Below, piece by piece: positions 34,342 through 46,096 of a DNA stretch of 64,000 nucleotides. Position 1 is the first letter of the stretch. Every line of letters starts with the position of its first letter. The position numbers and the translations under genes are program-made. Source of the DNA: Triplophysa rosa (taxonomy: Eukaryota > Chordata > Actinopteri > Cypriniformes > Nemacheilidae). Under the pieces are notes generated by a model that worked only from the letters and a program-made list of their open reading frames with translations, was not told where the DNA came from and made no database searches. Location: assembly GCF_024868665.1 (NCBI RefSeq), contig NC_079905.1, positions 3,963,866 to 4,027,865 on the forward strand, read 5' to 3'.

Positions 34342-36480
34342 CTGGAGTGACAAACCTCATTCAGAACACCCCTGGACTTGAAGTTCTAGAAGATATGAGA
34401 AAGCTGTCAAGATATGTCTGCATTACGTTTACCTTCACTTCAAAACTTCAAATTCAACATTTTGGATCTGATTTCTTACATGAAGCTCAAAATACGATTT
34501 CAATATAATCATGGGACCAAGTATTATGTACACCAGGGCCTACTACGACTGGGTCAAGTACAAACTACAGCTGTAAAGGTTATGGTCTTTAAATCATCCT
34601 TCAGTGCCAGTTTTTATAATAGACATCTACTCCTGGTCTCAAAAGGCTCCATAACTGATATTAAAAAAGTAGGAGTTTGTATGACAGCAAATAAATTCCA
34701 AAACATTTAGGCCACATTTACATACACAAAGGATGGAGATGTGAATTGTAAACATATTTTCAGCAACAGTAAACACAAAACAACTACAACTCCACGCAAG
34801 CGCCTAATTCGGCCACGTCTAAACGCTCGAGATTTTTTCCCCGTTTTGAAAATACAGCCACTCATGAAACTGTTGTCAGGTCAATCGGATAGCGACCATG
34901 CCCAAATACTGCAGGGCTGTTTTTCCAGCCCCAGTGCAGACATTCCCTCCTATTCAGCACGCATGCGACTAATGGAGAACACAAGGGCCGGTGTATGCAT
35001 GATACCAGACAAAACCTCGGGATTCAATATGATCACTTACAACCAGTTAGTTTAATGCATGATTATACTCAAGAGATACGGAAATTTGTATTTTGGTCGA
35101 TTACAATCTTTTGCATCCCTCTATGGGCGTATTGCAAAGCTAACCAACCAGAAACTAGACCAACCTATTGGTTATTTATGACTAAAAGCTCATCTTTGCT
35201 CAAGTTAAGTAAATTCAACTACATGCTGCCATCATTGATAGCCAGCAATACGCCTTTAGCTCATAGCAGCTAAGCTTAACGTAAAATAAGCATGAGTTAG
35301 CAGCTAACATGAGCCATAGGCCACAAGACGTCGACTCAACGTAACGGACAAGAAATGAAGGGCAAGTTTAACGTAATTAAAAAATGAATCGCTATTATTT
35401 GTAAATATCACTCTTGTTTTAGTATATGAGCTATGTGTGAGCTAGCTAACGTTAATATCGTTAGCAATGTCTGCTATGGAACTAGCTAGCCACATTTGTT
35501 CGCCTCGAAAACCTTAAATTATTCCATTAACATGTCTAATTCCTCTCATAAACGACATCCGTAATCATTCTACAAAGTTTACCTAGTGCACCACCACATG
35601 TACATACAAAACAATTGTAGCGTTTATTTTATAAACGAAAAAGAAAGTACCTGAGACAAATATAGAGCAAAAATCCCCTTTCGACTTATTTTGTGATTGG
35701 ACGACTGTGTTATGTCTGCCTGACTACAAAGCAAAGCTCGACGCTTATTGGCTGCTCCGAGTCATCTTGCTTAGATACGGAATAAAAGTGCGATTTAATT
35801 GGTTGAGGGTTTTATTCGAATAAAAAAGAGAATCCTTTTAATATTCTGTCAGGCAGCTATAAATTCTGTGTACATGTTATTGTAGTAAAAACACATTATC
35901 ATTGGCCTCACGATAATGTACGTCTCCTAAAATGCTGGAGATACACGTTATAGGTCAATATTTTGACCTTACCATTCCATAATGACTTATTTATATACAT
36001 GTCATTTTCCTGTGTGTCATACAAGTGGGGGCATGAGTGTTATGTCTAGATTAACCTTGTATTAATAATAGCATATTATTAATATAAGTATATATGCAGT
36101 ATATATAATTCCTAAAGTGTTTTTTAGTTATTTTTCTCTAGGTTTATAAATACAACCCTTTATTATAAATATATAGTATAAATTATATCCTCTACTCAAT
36201 CCTAGAGTCTTTCTCGTAGATACAAATGTATTAAAATCGTAATGGTATATTCATTATTCAATATAACTCTCAAACGTTTTCAATAACATATTATTGTCTT
36301 TAACACGCAACCTTTGTAGTTGACAAATAGATGTCTCGCTTTTTATAAGGTGATAAACCCCGAATAAATAATAATTATTAATAGTAATAATTATTATAAA
36401 TTATACACGAATTAGAAAAATGTTGTTTAAAATTGTGACTAATTGTAGACTGCCAATGGAGACTTTTATTTTGACACCTA
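34342..36480. other. rfx5 5' intron and rfx5-mrpl24 divergent spacer
   Basis: 34342-35650 is probably an intron in the rfx5 5' UTR: an acceptor (CTCCAG) lies at 34347-34342 and a donor at 35651/35650. It holds repeat-like sequence but no supported coding region. 35652-36480 holds the rfx5 promoter and AT-rich spacer. Confidence 0.45.
35651..35802 (-). promoter_or_regulatory. rfx5 promoter with three CCAAT boxes
   Basis: A minus-strand donor CTCAG|GTACTT at 35651/35650 ends a likely non-coding first exon. ATTGG on the plus strand (CCAAT for rfx5) occurs at 35696-35700, 35747-35751 and 35798-35802, each 51 bp apart. CCAAT boxes bind NF-Y, the usual partner of RFX. There is no TATA box at the expected place. 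Confidence 0.5.
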
Positions 36481-36489
36481 CGTAGTTTA

Positions 36490-36582
36490 TTCAACAGGAA
36501 AAGGAAGCAGCGGACGTTGTGCACAAGTTTGACCCTTGTGGATGTACAATTAAATTTTTGTATTACAGCGTCTTTAATTTAG
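36490..36582 (+). promoter_or_regulatory. mrpl24 non-coding first exon region
   Basis: A donor AATTTAG|GTACGT at 36582/36583 and an acceptor just before the ATG exon (TGTTTAG at 37391) fit a 5' UTR exon of mrpl24 here. The upstream sequence is AT-rich, and the start site is not visible. Confidence 0.45.
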
Positions 36583-36850
36583 GTACGTATAAAGTCACTT
36601 TGTTAAACAGGGTATGTATAAAATGTAGCTCTTAAATTTATAATTACAAAGCACAAGAAAAAGCACGTTCTCAACTGAAATAGCGGTATGTCTGTGCCTA
36701 AACTGACACTTTCATACAGTTAGAGCCAAACCTAAAATAGATCGAAGCCCCGTGTTGATTTAAGAGATTAATAAAACATGATTTGGGGTTTAATAAAACG
36801 CATACATTCTTTAAATATATTGTAAATGCAGAGTGAAACGTTGGTCAATA

Positions 36851-37115
36851 TGTCAGATGTAGAAAATACATTTTCCTATTCACTCTCTTGCCTGAACATT
36901 AAGTCATCATAAAAAAGTGCAGGTCAGTTTAAAGCAAAACATAGACACTATTAACTGTAAGGAGATAATTTTTTTTTAAATTCTCCCTTGTCTCAATAAC
37001 AAAAGTGTAAACTAATAACAGATTTATATTTGGCTATAGACAAGACTAGAATCCCCACCTTATGTGAGTGTATCTGGTTTTAAGGTGCATAATTGTTTTT
37101 AGTAAGTGTATACTT
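36851..37115 (+). repeat. direct repeat D1, left copy (upstream of mrpl24 CDS)
   Basis: Matches 38710-38990 in the same orientation: TCTTGCCTGAACA, GTGCAGGTCAG, TTTGGCTATAGACAAGACT, ACCTTATGTGAGT and GGTTTTAAGGTGCATA appear in the same order with similar spacing. The copies differ in the middle. Confidence 0.75.
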
Positions 37116-37410
37116 TTTTAGTTGGTACTTTCATCAGAAGTGATATAAAAATGCATTAAGTATTACTGGAGTTTTGAACATTTTCTCTTATTACAATGAA
37201 AAAATACTGTAGTATACTTACTGTAGTAATAACTAATGAATTTATAAACTGTAGTAAATACTGTGCAGTATGCTTTAATATTTACAAAAAAAACAAACAT
37301 TTTAATAAGTTACAAGGAAGGTTTTTAGTTGTGCAACATTACAAAATGTATTGTAATAACTTTTAATTATGAATAATTTCTTTGTGTTTAGTGCTGTTTA
37401 ACACAGAACC

Positions 37411-38544
37411 ATGCGACTCACAGCATTGCTTTCAATGGCTGCAAAAGCTGCTTTTCCACACGATTATCGTTATGGAACGAGCAGACCATGGATGGTAGCA
37501 GCGCGCCGTGTCAATCCACCCGGCAAGAAAAGAAGAAAGGTGTTTGTTGAACCAATCGCGAACGAGGACTGGCATGTTCTGAGAGGCGATACAGTAAGCC
37601 ACACCAACTCATTTTATGACCCTACATAGGGTTTCCACTTTACTTTTTCTACTTTCACGTTTCTCATAGGTTTAGGATTTTTGAATCTACCTATTCCTTG
37701 CATCCTTTATACTATTAAATAATTGTATTATTAATACAGTTATATTTAATTCATCCAGGTGGAGATTCTGTCTGGTAAGGACAAAGGAAAGCAGGGGAAA
37801 GTCTCTCAGGTGTTCAGACATAGGAACTGGGTCATACTTGAAGGGTTGAATACGGTAGGAAAAAGAGCTTGTGCTCTATTCATGAATAACATAACTTGAT
37901 ATTTTGTAAATAAACCTAACTGTTTGAATCATGGTGTTCTCCAGCATTACAGGTATATTGGCAGGTCTGGAGATTACAGGGGCACATACATCGCCAGTGA
38001 AGCACCTTTATTGCTTAAGGATATTTCACTTATCGACCCTACTGACAGGTGAGCCTCAAAACTGTACATGAGCATCAAACATAAATTACAGAACTCCAGG
38101 GCCATACAGTAGAATACGTGTGTTTCGCTTTTACAGCTTGTATGTGTTTGTGAATAATGTTTTTCTAGAAAGCCTACTGGTATTGAATGGAGATTCACAG
38201 AAGAGGGTGAGAGGGTGCGTGTATCTCTCAGGACAGGACGCATTATTCCCAAACCAGTGTACCAGAGAAAAGATGGCATCATTCCCCAGCAGTGGAAGGG
38301 TGAGATTTCAGAGGAGCTGATGTTTTTGTAATGTTAGATATTCAGATGTAAACTGGAAAAATGTAGTTTTATGAATGCTCCAATCCGTGACTATTTGTTT
38401 GTCACAGATGGACCTAAAGACACATCACCTGATGACGCTCTTCAGAAAACATACACACCCTCTTTGAAAACCCTTGAGGAAGAAGTTATGGAAAAAATGA
38501 ACATACAGGAAGATAGGAGGCCCCGTAAGAGCTACTGGTACTGA
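37411..38544 (+). CDS. mrpl24: Mitochondrial ribosomal protein uL24m
   Basis: MRPL24 is part of the large subunit of the mitochondrial ribosome, at the uL24 position. Coding exons: 37411-37593, 37759-37854, 37945-38048, 38169-38299, 38408-38544; 216 residues, equal to human. The N-terminus ([20 protein letters not shown]) fits a mitochondrial targeting leader. A KOW motif spans the second coding exon ([20 protein letters not shown]), and the protein ends RRPRKSYWY. All introns are GT-AG and small. The gene is divergent from rfx5 and runs in the same direction as prcc. It is flanked by the D1 direct repeats. Confidence 0.96.
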
Positions 38545-38660
38545 GATGGCACAGAGACTGTGTTTGACTGCATGTTTAAGCTTGACAACAGAAGCACCTG
38601 TTCTTCAAATTCTAAAAGTATTTATATTGGAAAAATAATGTGTGTTCTTCAAACTTTGTC

Positions 38661-38666
38661 AATAAA
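38661..38666 (+). terminator. mrpl24 poly(A) signal
   Basis: AATAAA about 115 bp after the mrpl24 stop. Confidence 0.7.
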
Positions 38667-38709
38667 ACAACCAAATGCTGTACACAGTTTCCTTGCCTTG
38701 ATGCCATTA

Positions 38710-38990
38710 TCAGATGTGAGATGTTGGCTGATATTGTATTGTTTACTCACTGTCTTGCCTGAACAGCATGTCATCGAATAAAAAGTGGAGGTCAGCACAA
38801 AGAAAAACGGGCTCTAATAGCCTTAAGGATTTTTCACTTTCTCTCCCTTGTTTCAAGAAAATCTAATATTTAAATTGTGTAAATTATCATTTTTTTTATT
38901 TGGCTATAGACAAGACTGGAATCTGCACCTTATGTGAGTATACCTGGTTTTGAGGTGCATAGTAATATTTTAGTAAATTGATACTTTGTA
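38710..38990 (+). repeat. direct repeat D1, right copy (downstream of mrpl24)
   Basis: Second copy of the segment at 36851-37115, starting just past the mrpl24 poly(A) signal and ending before the prcc promoter. Together the copies bracket mrpl24. Confidence 0.75.
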
Positions 38991-38999
38991 TAATTCAAA

Positions 39000-39514
39000 A
39001 ACTGTTTAGGACCGTATTTTGACTGGACCTGTCCACGTGGTGTCAGCACTGCGTAAATCCTGTAGATTGCACCGGAAGTTGAGGATATTTGATAGTGGAA
39101 GAAAAAATGTTTACGGCGTAAATGGGTCTCTGTTTAAAGGAATAGAACAACGATATCGCACAGTTAACTATCTGCGTTTGTTTTTATCCAAAATGGCACG
39201 TTTAAACTAATGCGTTCATGTGTTAATTTCTTGTGGAGAAAATATTGACGCCGAGTTTCCAGTGCAAGCACAGCTCCAGCTACAAGCAAACAGCGCTATT
39301 TTGAATCGACATTTATGTTTCGATCAGACATTTATCAGCAATATCGGTAGAATTATAAACGCACTGCTTGTGCACAAATCGTCCATAAAAAACTGCAGCT
39401 ACCGGAGGACATGAGATCGAGTTAAACCGCTTTGGTGAAAAGTGATGCAAACAGCGATCGTTGCGTCTCATTCAGCCTTTTATGAACACGTCTGATCTAA
39501 TATAAGCAGTAGAG
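39000..39514 (+). promoter_or_regulatory. prcc promoter and 5' leader
   Basis: ACCGGAAGTT at 39071-39080 is a strong ETS/GABP site. From about 39400 the sequence becomes CG-rich toward the ATG. Short ORFs here look like chance. The start site cannot be read. Confidence 0.45.
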
Positions 39515-42044
39515 ATGTCTTTGGTAGCGTACGACAGCAGCGACGACAGCGATCGCGATAACGCGCCGAGTTCACCCGCTCGACCCACGGCGAAGTCCGG
39601 CGGACTGTTTGCGTCTCTGCCCGCGCCGAAAAAAGCAGAGGTCGGATCGAACAGATATCAGACATCGGCCCCTCAACCTCAGAGGATGGGTATGGATCTA
39701 CCCAAAGCCAAGAAGCGCACAGAGCCCGTTAAAATCACCGTTCCTGAAATAAAACATGCAGACGTGAGTTCTGTTGGTTCACGAGTTCTGTTGGTTCGAA
39801 TGAGTCAGCTTGAGTCATTTTACTAATTGACGTTATTTATTTTTTTAGTCCGACTCCGATGATGACCAGCCTGTGCGAAAGAAATCATCGTCCCAGGTAT
39901 GGGTTTATAAAGTTTTTTCATCACAATGAACCATCAGCTGTTTACCATTAAAACCATTGCCTTTGTTAAACAAGTATATTTTCTTATTCTGTATTTCTTC
40001 TAGGGCGGTGGACTGTCCTCTTTGCTGCCCCAGCCTCAAAATCTAGTGGTGAAGGAAAAACAACGGCCCCTGGTGCCCCACACCCTGACTAAACGCCCTG
40101 TATCAAACCAGCCAAAAGGAAGCGCTGGTAAATCCCAAGGCGTCTCTGGAACCAGCCCATCTCCATCAGCCATCAAAGCTGCCGCGAAGTCCGCCGCCTT
40201 GCAGTTGGCTCGCCAGAAGATGGCAGCTGATGAAGATGGCAGTGATGATGATCTCGCTCCAGAAAACTACTTTTCCCTTTCAGAAAGCTCCTCGCAGCCT
40301 GTGATGTCACAAAAACCAGATTCCCAAGATTATGTTCCCACTCTTCACCCTTCACCCGGTGTGGAGGACTCTCCGTTGGACTTTGATTCTAATGCAGAAA
40401 GTTACAGTAGGACAGCTGGAGCCATCCAAGACTATCAGAGGGAAGGTGACCAAAATCAGTACCAACAGTATCCAGAACTGCCAGAAGTTTCTTCACAGGT
40501 ACTTAGTTTAGTGTAACGATCTTTAAAGGAGCGCTGTGACATGGCAGCGCTTTGTAATGTCTTTAGCTGATGTTTAATGTGTATGTATGTTTTACAGGAT
40601 TACTACGGGCAGAGTTACTACGAAGACCCAAACCCTGAAGCACAAGAGCAAGATGAATCTGGATCTTCTTCAATGTTTGAGGATGAAGCAGTAAGTTCTT
40701 TGTTACAGCTTATATGAAAGCTGTATGCCCACTGTTTGATTTTGGCCACAGTTTGTGAAAGAGTCTGTAGAAGATTTTACATCATTGAACATAATCTGTC
40801 TTTGATTGCTTAATGTAACATATAGAGGATTAATAATATATCGTGACACGATATATCATGATACAAAAAATGTGTGTGTGTTGTAGAGCATGTGACTTGT
40901 CACAATATATAATGTTGTTTTTAACATGTTTTTTTACGACTTTTTTTTAGAAGGGTTTAGCTTGCTTAATTCTTTTCATAATTGTACATTTTATGTTAAC
41001 ATTTAGTTTTAATTTGTATTCAGTTTTTATTATTCAGTGACAGACCTGTTCTGTTTTTATTCATTTACATCCATAAGGTTCATTTAAACCTTGAACGTTT
41101 TTCAATCTACAACAAGTGTTCGCAACAAAAATGTTATCGCATATTGTTATGTTTTGGAAATGAATCTGTTATGGCTGGAATACACTACAAGACTTTTAAA
41201 CTAGACATCAGACACTTGCAGAAAGTTTCAGATAGAAACACGCTGACTGATGAAGTCTGCAAACTAGCACAGTCTTTCTGCAACAAGTCCAGACTGAAAA
41301 TCTGAGCAAAAGCCTTGTAGTGTATTTTAGCCTTTACTTGAGTTTAGATTTATTTATTTATTTTTAAAATACTGTGATAATCAAATTGTGAGCTGAACTT
41401 TTTAGCCTCTGATGAATTTTCGGCAGTGACCACCCAGCACAACCTAACAACCATCTAAGCACCCTAGCAACCACCTAGGACACATCATCAATGAGTGTTT
41501 TAAGGGAGATGCACAGAGAGATTTTTGAATAGTGTTTCCAATATTTGCAATTTTTTTCCAGTTTCGGCGGCTGCTGGGCAAACAGAATCGGGGAAAAGAA
41601 GAAATCAAATTCTTGGAGATCAAAGGAGATGATCAGCTGAGCGGCAACAAGCAGTGGATGACAAAGAATGTGACTGCAGATCTGGAGCCACGCAAGTCCT
41701 TTAGCAAGGTAAGCAAAACAAGTGAAGACACGAATTCTGCAGCACAACAAGATCAATCAGAGATTTAGATTGAACACACCAAGTTGCTTTAAATAAAAGC
41801 GTCTGCTAAATGCTTAAATAAATAATATTTTCTCTAAGTTAGTAAGAACTGTTTTAGATTTCAGTTGAAAATGTATTTGTCTTATTTTCAGAAAAAAGGA
41901 GACCAGCCAACAGGACAACAGAGGCGCAAGCACCAAATCACTTATCTGATTCATCAAGCCAAGGAACGTGAGATGGAGCTTAAGAATAGCTGGGCTGAAA
42001 ACAAGCTCACCCGCCGACAGACGCAAGCCAAGTATGGATTCTAG
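39515..42044 (+). CDS. prcc: PRCC, proline-rich splicing-associated nuclear protein
   Basis: PRCC is a nuclear protein tied to pre-mRNA splicing and the mitotic checkpoint, known from renal carcinoma TFE3 fusions. Coding exons: 39515-39763, 39849-39896, 40004-40498, 40598-40690, 41562-41708, 41892-42044; 394 residues (human 491). It starts MSLVAYDSSDDSDRDNAPSS, rich in Ser/Asp; the middle is low-complexity and carries DEDGSDDDLAPENYFSL. The conserved C-terminal part runs from FRRLLGKQNRG through HQITYLIHQAKERE to NKLTRRQTQAKYGF. All exon junctions are in phase 0. It is shorter than human, mostly in the proline-rich part. It converges with mrpl9. Confidence 0.95.
41776..41822 (+). repeat. SINE tail fragment in prcc intron
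   Basis: Contains TAAATAAAAGCGTCTGCTAAA, cut here at 20: AAATAAAAGCGTCTGCTAAA, the conserved 3' tail of many fish tRNA-derived SINEs. The tRNA-like head is absent. Confidence 0.6.
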
Positions 42045-42333
42045 CCGACGTCACAGAATATCAAGACATGGCGCACTACACTAGAGCAGATTTGTCAGAA
42101 GACTATGGGCGATAAAGAAAAGTTGTATTTTATAGCTTTTAGAAATGTCATGCCAGCTAATATTGTTTCAGAGAGGAGATGAAGATAATCAATTCTTTAC
42201 CGGCTGCAATTACAGCATTAACATGGCAGCAAATACCTGCTGTTTATAGTGAAGAATGTTGTTCCATTTTTATGTTCTCCATTTGGTTGTGTTACAAAGG
42301 TTTAGATCTGCCACACATAGTCACCTGTATTAT

Positions 42334-42339
42334 AATAAA
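42334..42339 (+). terminator. prcc poly(A) signal
   Basis: AATAAA about 290 bp after the prcc stop. Confidence 0.6.
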
Positions 42340-42344
42340 ATTTA

Positions 42345-43565
42345 GGTTAACATGATTTAAATGTTTATTATATGATTGAGAAACCATGTTTAATTATGAC
42401 TTGTTTGGTCTAAGATCTCATCTTCCATACTGTCCATTGTGCAACCAGAAAACAGACATTAAAAAGAAATGTAAAAAGTGAATTGAAACAAATGTTTGAG
42501 TGAATCTTCCCCTTCTTGTGTGTTTTAAGTACTTGTTTCTGTTTGAACCTAGATTCTTAAAGAACGCAATGTAAAACCTAAATTAAGTTAACGGTTTTAT
42601 TGCATTATAAAAGAATTAACAAAAATGTTTCATTTTGTGTGTAAAATAATCCCTGTATCACTGCCAGGAATAAGAATGCATAAATCTGAGCAAAATAAAC
42701 TATACAACACAACGTGAAATTAATAGGATTTTTAATGTCTCACGGGAGATTAATAAAACAAGTGGAAACTTTGTTAACTTGCTATGGCAAGTTGTCAAAT
42801 GTGTGAAAAATAGCTTTCAAAAATGTAGAAGAAATTGATTAAAGCCTCATAAATGGAAAAACGTACAATTTGAGAGAAAACCGATTTAGCATTGGGATTG
42901 ACTGCGAGTGCTTTATTTTTCTGTGAAAGAAAAACCTCAAGGCTGAATTTTATTATGAATTTAGAAATGCATCATGTGCCTCCTTGAATCATCATAATAA
43001 AATGATTATTAAAAACCAGCTGCTCTTTATTATTCACATTCAGAGTCCAGTTTCACAAAAAGTTAATAAAACATGTATTGGGAATTTACAAGCTGATCTG
43101 ATTTTCGTAATGGCCATAAATATTAGTAGGCATAACAATGGCAACAATCGCAATACGCATGAAAAATTAAAAAATGGTGTTCACTTTAAGTATGCGATTT
43201 AGAATGAGAAATTACACTATGTTTTTGGATAAAAATGTTTGATGCATATTAGAATGTGTTTATTTGGGTTTTAATCTCACATAAATGTAAGAAATGAGAA
43301 TTACAATCGAAAGAACAGTGTGATGCAGACAATTGCCCTTTTCAAGTGAATTTCCTTAGTTCCACATCAGTGCGTTGTATTGAAGCATGTATGTGGATTT
43401 ACAGTAATATCATACACGGCAATGAACATTCAGCCTTGACTTAAGCCGTGTTCTGAAGGTAAAAAACAATGCAGGGAATAGGAAGAAATAAAAGAGTTAT
43501 TTGTACAAATTCCTCACGTAAATCCTCCAAGTTGTTGTCTACGACACATTTTTATTAACTAAACA
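42345..43565. other. prcc-mrpl9 convergent spacer
   Basis: AT-rich, with no supported coding region. Minus-strand AATAAA motifs for mrpl9 occur at 43556-43551, only about 10 nt after its stop, and at 43264-43259. Confidence 0.5.
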
Positions 43566-45402
43566 CTATTCTGAATCAGACTGTTCTTTTTGTTTCTTCA
43601 TAAGTCTCAGTTGTCTCGGCTCCACAAATGGCACCACAGACATGGGCACCCTGACTGTGTCCACTCCATTCACCTGAGACATAGAACACAAGTCAGCTTA
43701 TGAGTTTAAATGATTATAAGTTCAAATGATTATAAATGACCTGCAGTCGGTACCACTTTACAGCTTCCTAAAATCAACTAGGTTCCTAGGCTCCTCCATC
43801 CGGTAATACCAAGTACATCATAGCTGTTTGCAGCTTAGTATATTTATTCTGAATGTGTGGTCAGACAGAGGTCTACTGTCATAGTACAGCTTCACTCACT
43901 ATTTGTTTTTTAATATACATGATAACCTCAAATACCATAAATTTACTTGTCTATAAAATATAACAACATAATGCATCTATGCTTACTGTGACATCACACC
44001 AGTACTCTCCCAGGTCTGTCATTGGCTCTTCAGGAAGCGATAGGGCGTGTGTAGGTACAACCACACCAAGCTGTGGGTAAATTCAACAAAACAGCACAAT
44101 GTAACAAATGTATATTTTCTTGTATTTATATATTTATAGTATTTATACTTTTATATTTTCTTGAATCTTACCTTTCTAAGAAACTGTCGGCAAACAATCT
44201 CTTTGGTGAGCGAGTACTGAATGGAAGTGTGCATGCCGACTTCAAGCTTTGTTTGCTTCAGGAACTCAACAGTCTAAAAAAACAGACACACAATGAAGAC
44301 TAATATATAGAAAGTTTTTTCAGCTTAAATACATATACAGTATATCTGCTAAAAGTTATAGGTATACTCCAATTTTTATGTTATGTGGTCTTAATCATTT
44401 AAAAACAAACAAGATTACTCACTAGCTGTCCGGTGCGTGTCTGGATTCTGTCTTCTGGCCGTCCTTCTCTCAGTAGCTAAAGAAAAAAATAACCGTTTTA
44501 CATTTGAATGTGTCAATAAAAGCTCTAATTAATGAGTTGAAATAGATTACTGACCCTTCTTTCCTCTGTAAACGTATCTTTGTTTTCCTGTGAGGGGTAG
44601 ACAGCCAGGCCCTGGGGTAGTAAGGTGTTGCGGCCTACTGACTTTTTCACAAAAACTGTGTCTCCTCGTCCACCAAGCTCTGTAAAATCAACATCAACAA
44701 CTTTCAAATCTTTTTGACCAAGAGTTGGTTACCATGGTAAACTTTTCTAACGCAAGGGCAAATACTTGGAACTGTCTGTGTAAGAATGAGTTCCATTTTG
44801 TCTTGGCCCTTATGTTTTGTGTCCTCGACCAAGCGGTACACTTTGTGTCTTCGTGCATAAAGTCTGGGTGGCCTTCCCTCCTTTGACAAAGGGACCGTCC
44901 ACCAGCGCTCCACAACAACTGTGTTCTAAAAAAAGATAAAATCAGTAATGCACTTAGTTAAACCTCATTTTTATTTGTGATCTGTTCATATTTTACTTTT
45001 GCTGCATATAATTGCTGCATTACAGTGCAGCAAAAGTTGATCATATATTACTTACACATTACACATGCATGCACACACTATTCATTTCTGTGTAAGTTAG
45101 TATTTAGACGTCTGGAACAATATTGGAATATGAAATACTTAACCTGCACTTTATATGATGCAAATATAACGCTAACTCAACTAGATCCCATATCAAATTG
45201 CTTTGGCAGATCAGAATAAGAACCAGAATAATGACTGAATTCTAGACATTTTTTAATTGGCTTTATCAAAGATGTTTCGTTCTTTTTTGCCTACCTTGCA
45301 TGCTGTTTGTGACAAGTTCTGTATGCGATTCAAGGAACACTGTAGATGTGAAAAATTCCAGCAGCCTTGAAGGACAAACCGTGATGCAGTGATTCCCCAC
45401 AT
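43566..45402 (-). CDS. mrpl9: Mitochondrial ribosomal protein bL9m
   Basis: MRPL9 is the bL9 protein of the mitochondrial large ribosomal subunit. Coding exons on the minus strand: 45402-45295, 44925-44766, 44679-44555, 44476-44423, 44273-44172, 44070-43987, 43673-43566; 246 residues (human 267). The first exon gives a targeting-type leader, [20 protein letters not shown], that joins [20 protein letters not shown]. The bL9 signature follows as [20 protein letters not shown], then AVYPSQENK. Exon 2 ends with an A before a GTATTT donor, but the splice restores the conserved QTVPKLGGRGD. It is in the same direction as lix1l and convergent with prcc. Confidence 0.95.
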
Positions 45403-46090
45403 AATTTACACTCGACTTTAAGATTGAAGAATAATGGAGATATTTAGTTGCAAATAAGGATCATAACTACAGCGCGTAGCATGACATAAATACGTTGTAA
45501 CAAATGACAGACATCTATTTAATCTCATAAACTGTCATTGCTTTCACTGAGCCACATGAACTGCGATGTGATGATATAGGACCCCTAGAAACCCAGTTAG
45601 GCAGCCATTTTTGTGCCTAAACAAAAAATACCACTTACGTGTATTTAGCGAGCGGCGTTTATTTAATTTAAATATTATTATCAGTTATACAGTAAGTTAT
45701 TTGGGTTACAATATTATATTATAATGTATTATTGTTTCATTAAGAAAACTCCTAAAAACGTCAAGACCATTCGTTTAGTCAAATAAACAGTGCATTACTA
45801 TGTTTTTAAATAATATGTCATAAAAATCTTTTCCCAAGATAAATTATGTTAACCATGAGCGAAATATTTTACACAGGGCTAAAATCAGGCAGGCATAGTC
45901 AAAACCCAGTAGTGAGACAACATGTTTCAACGTAAAAGTCCCTCGGGAAAAAGTCAAATAAAAGCCTTAAAGAATGACTCTTAACAGCGAATTTATGGCC
46001 TTACAATTATATCACCAACATATGTTTGCTAGTGGATCTGGTAACTTCAAAAGTGCAAAAAGATATAGTAAAATATGTAAGAAAAAGCTT
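45403..46090. other. mrpl9 upstream region
   Basis: Carries the presumed mrpl9 promoter and AT-rich sequence without clear motifs. No coding region is supported. Confidence 0.45.
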
Positions 46091-46096
46091 TTTATT
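46091..46096 (-). terminator. candidate lix1l poly(A) signal
   Basis: TTTATT on the plus strand reads AATAAA for lix1l. It would give a 3' UTR of about 1.4 kb filling 46097-47483, which otherwise has no supported gene. Confidence 0.4.

Noticed and set aside
40836..40856. ATATATCGTG/CACGATATAT palindrome in a prcc intron
   Set aside because: Likely the end of a common AT-rich repeat; no second end could be placed with confidence.
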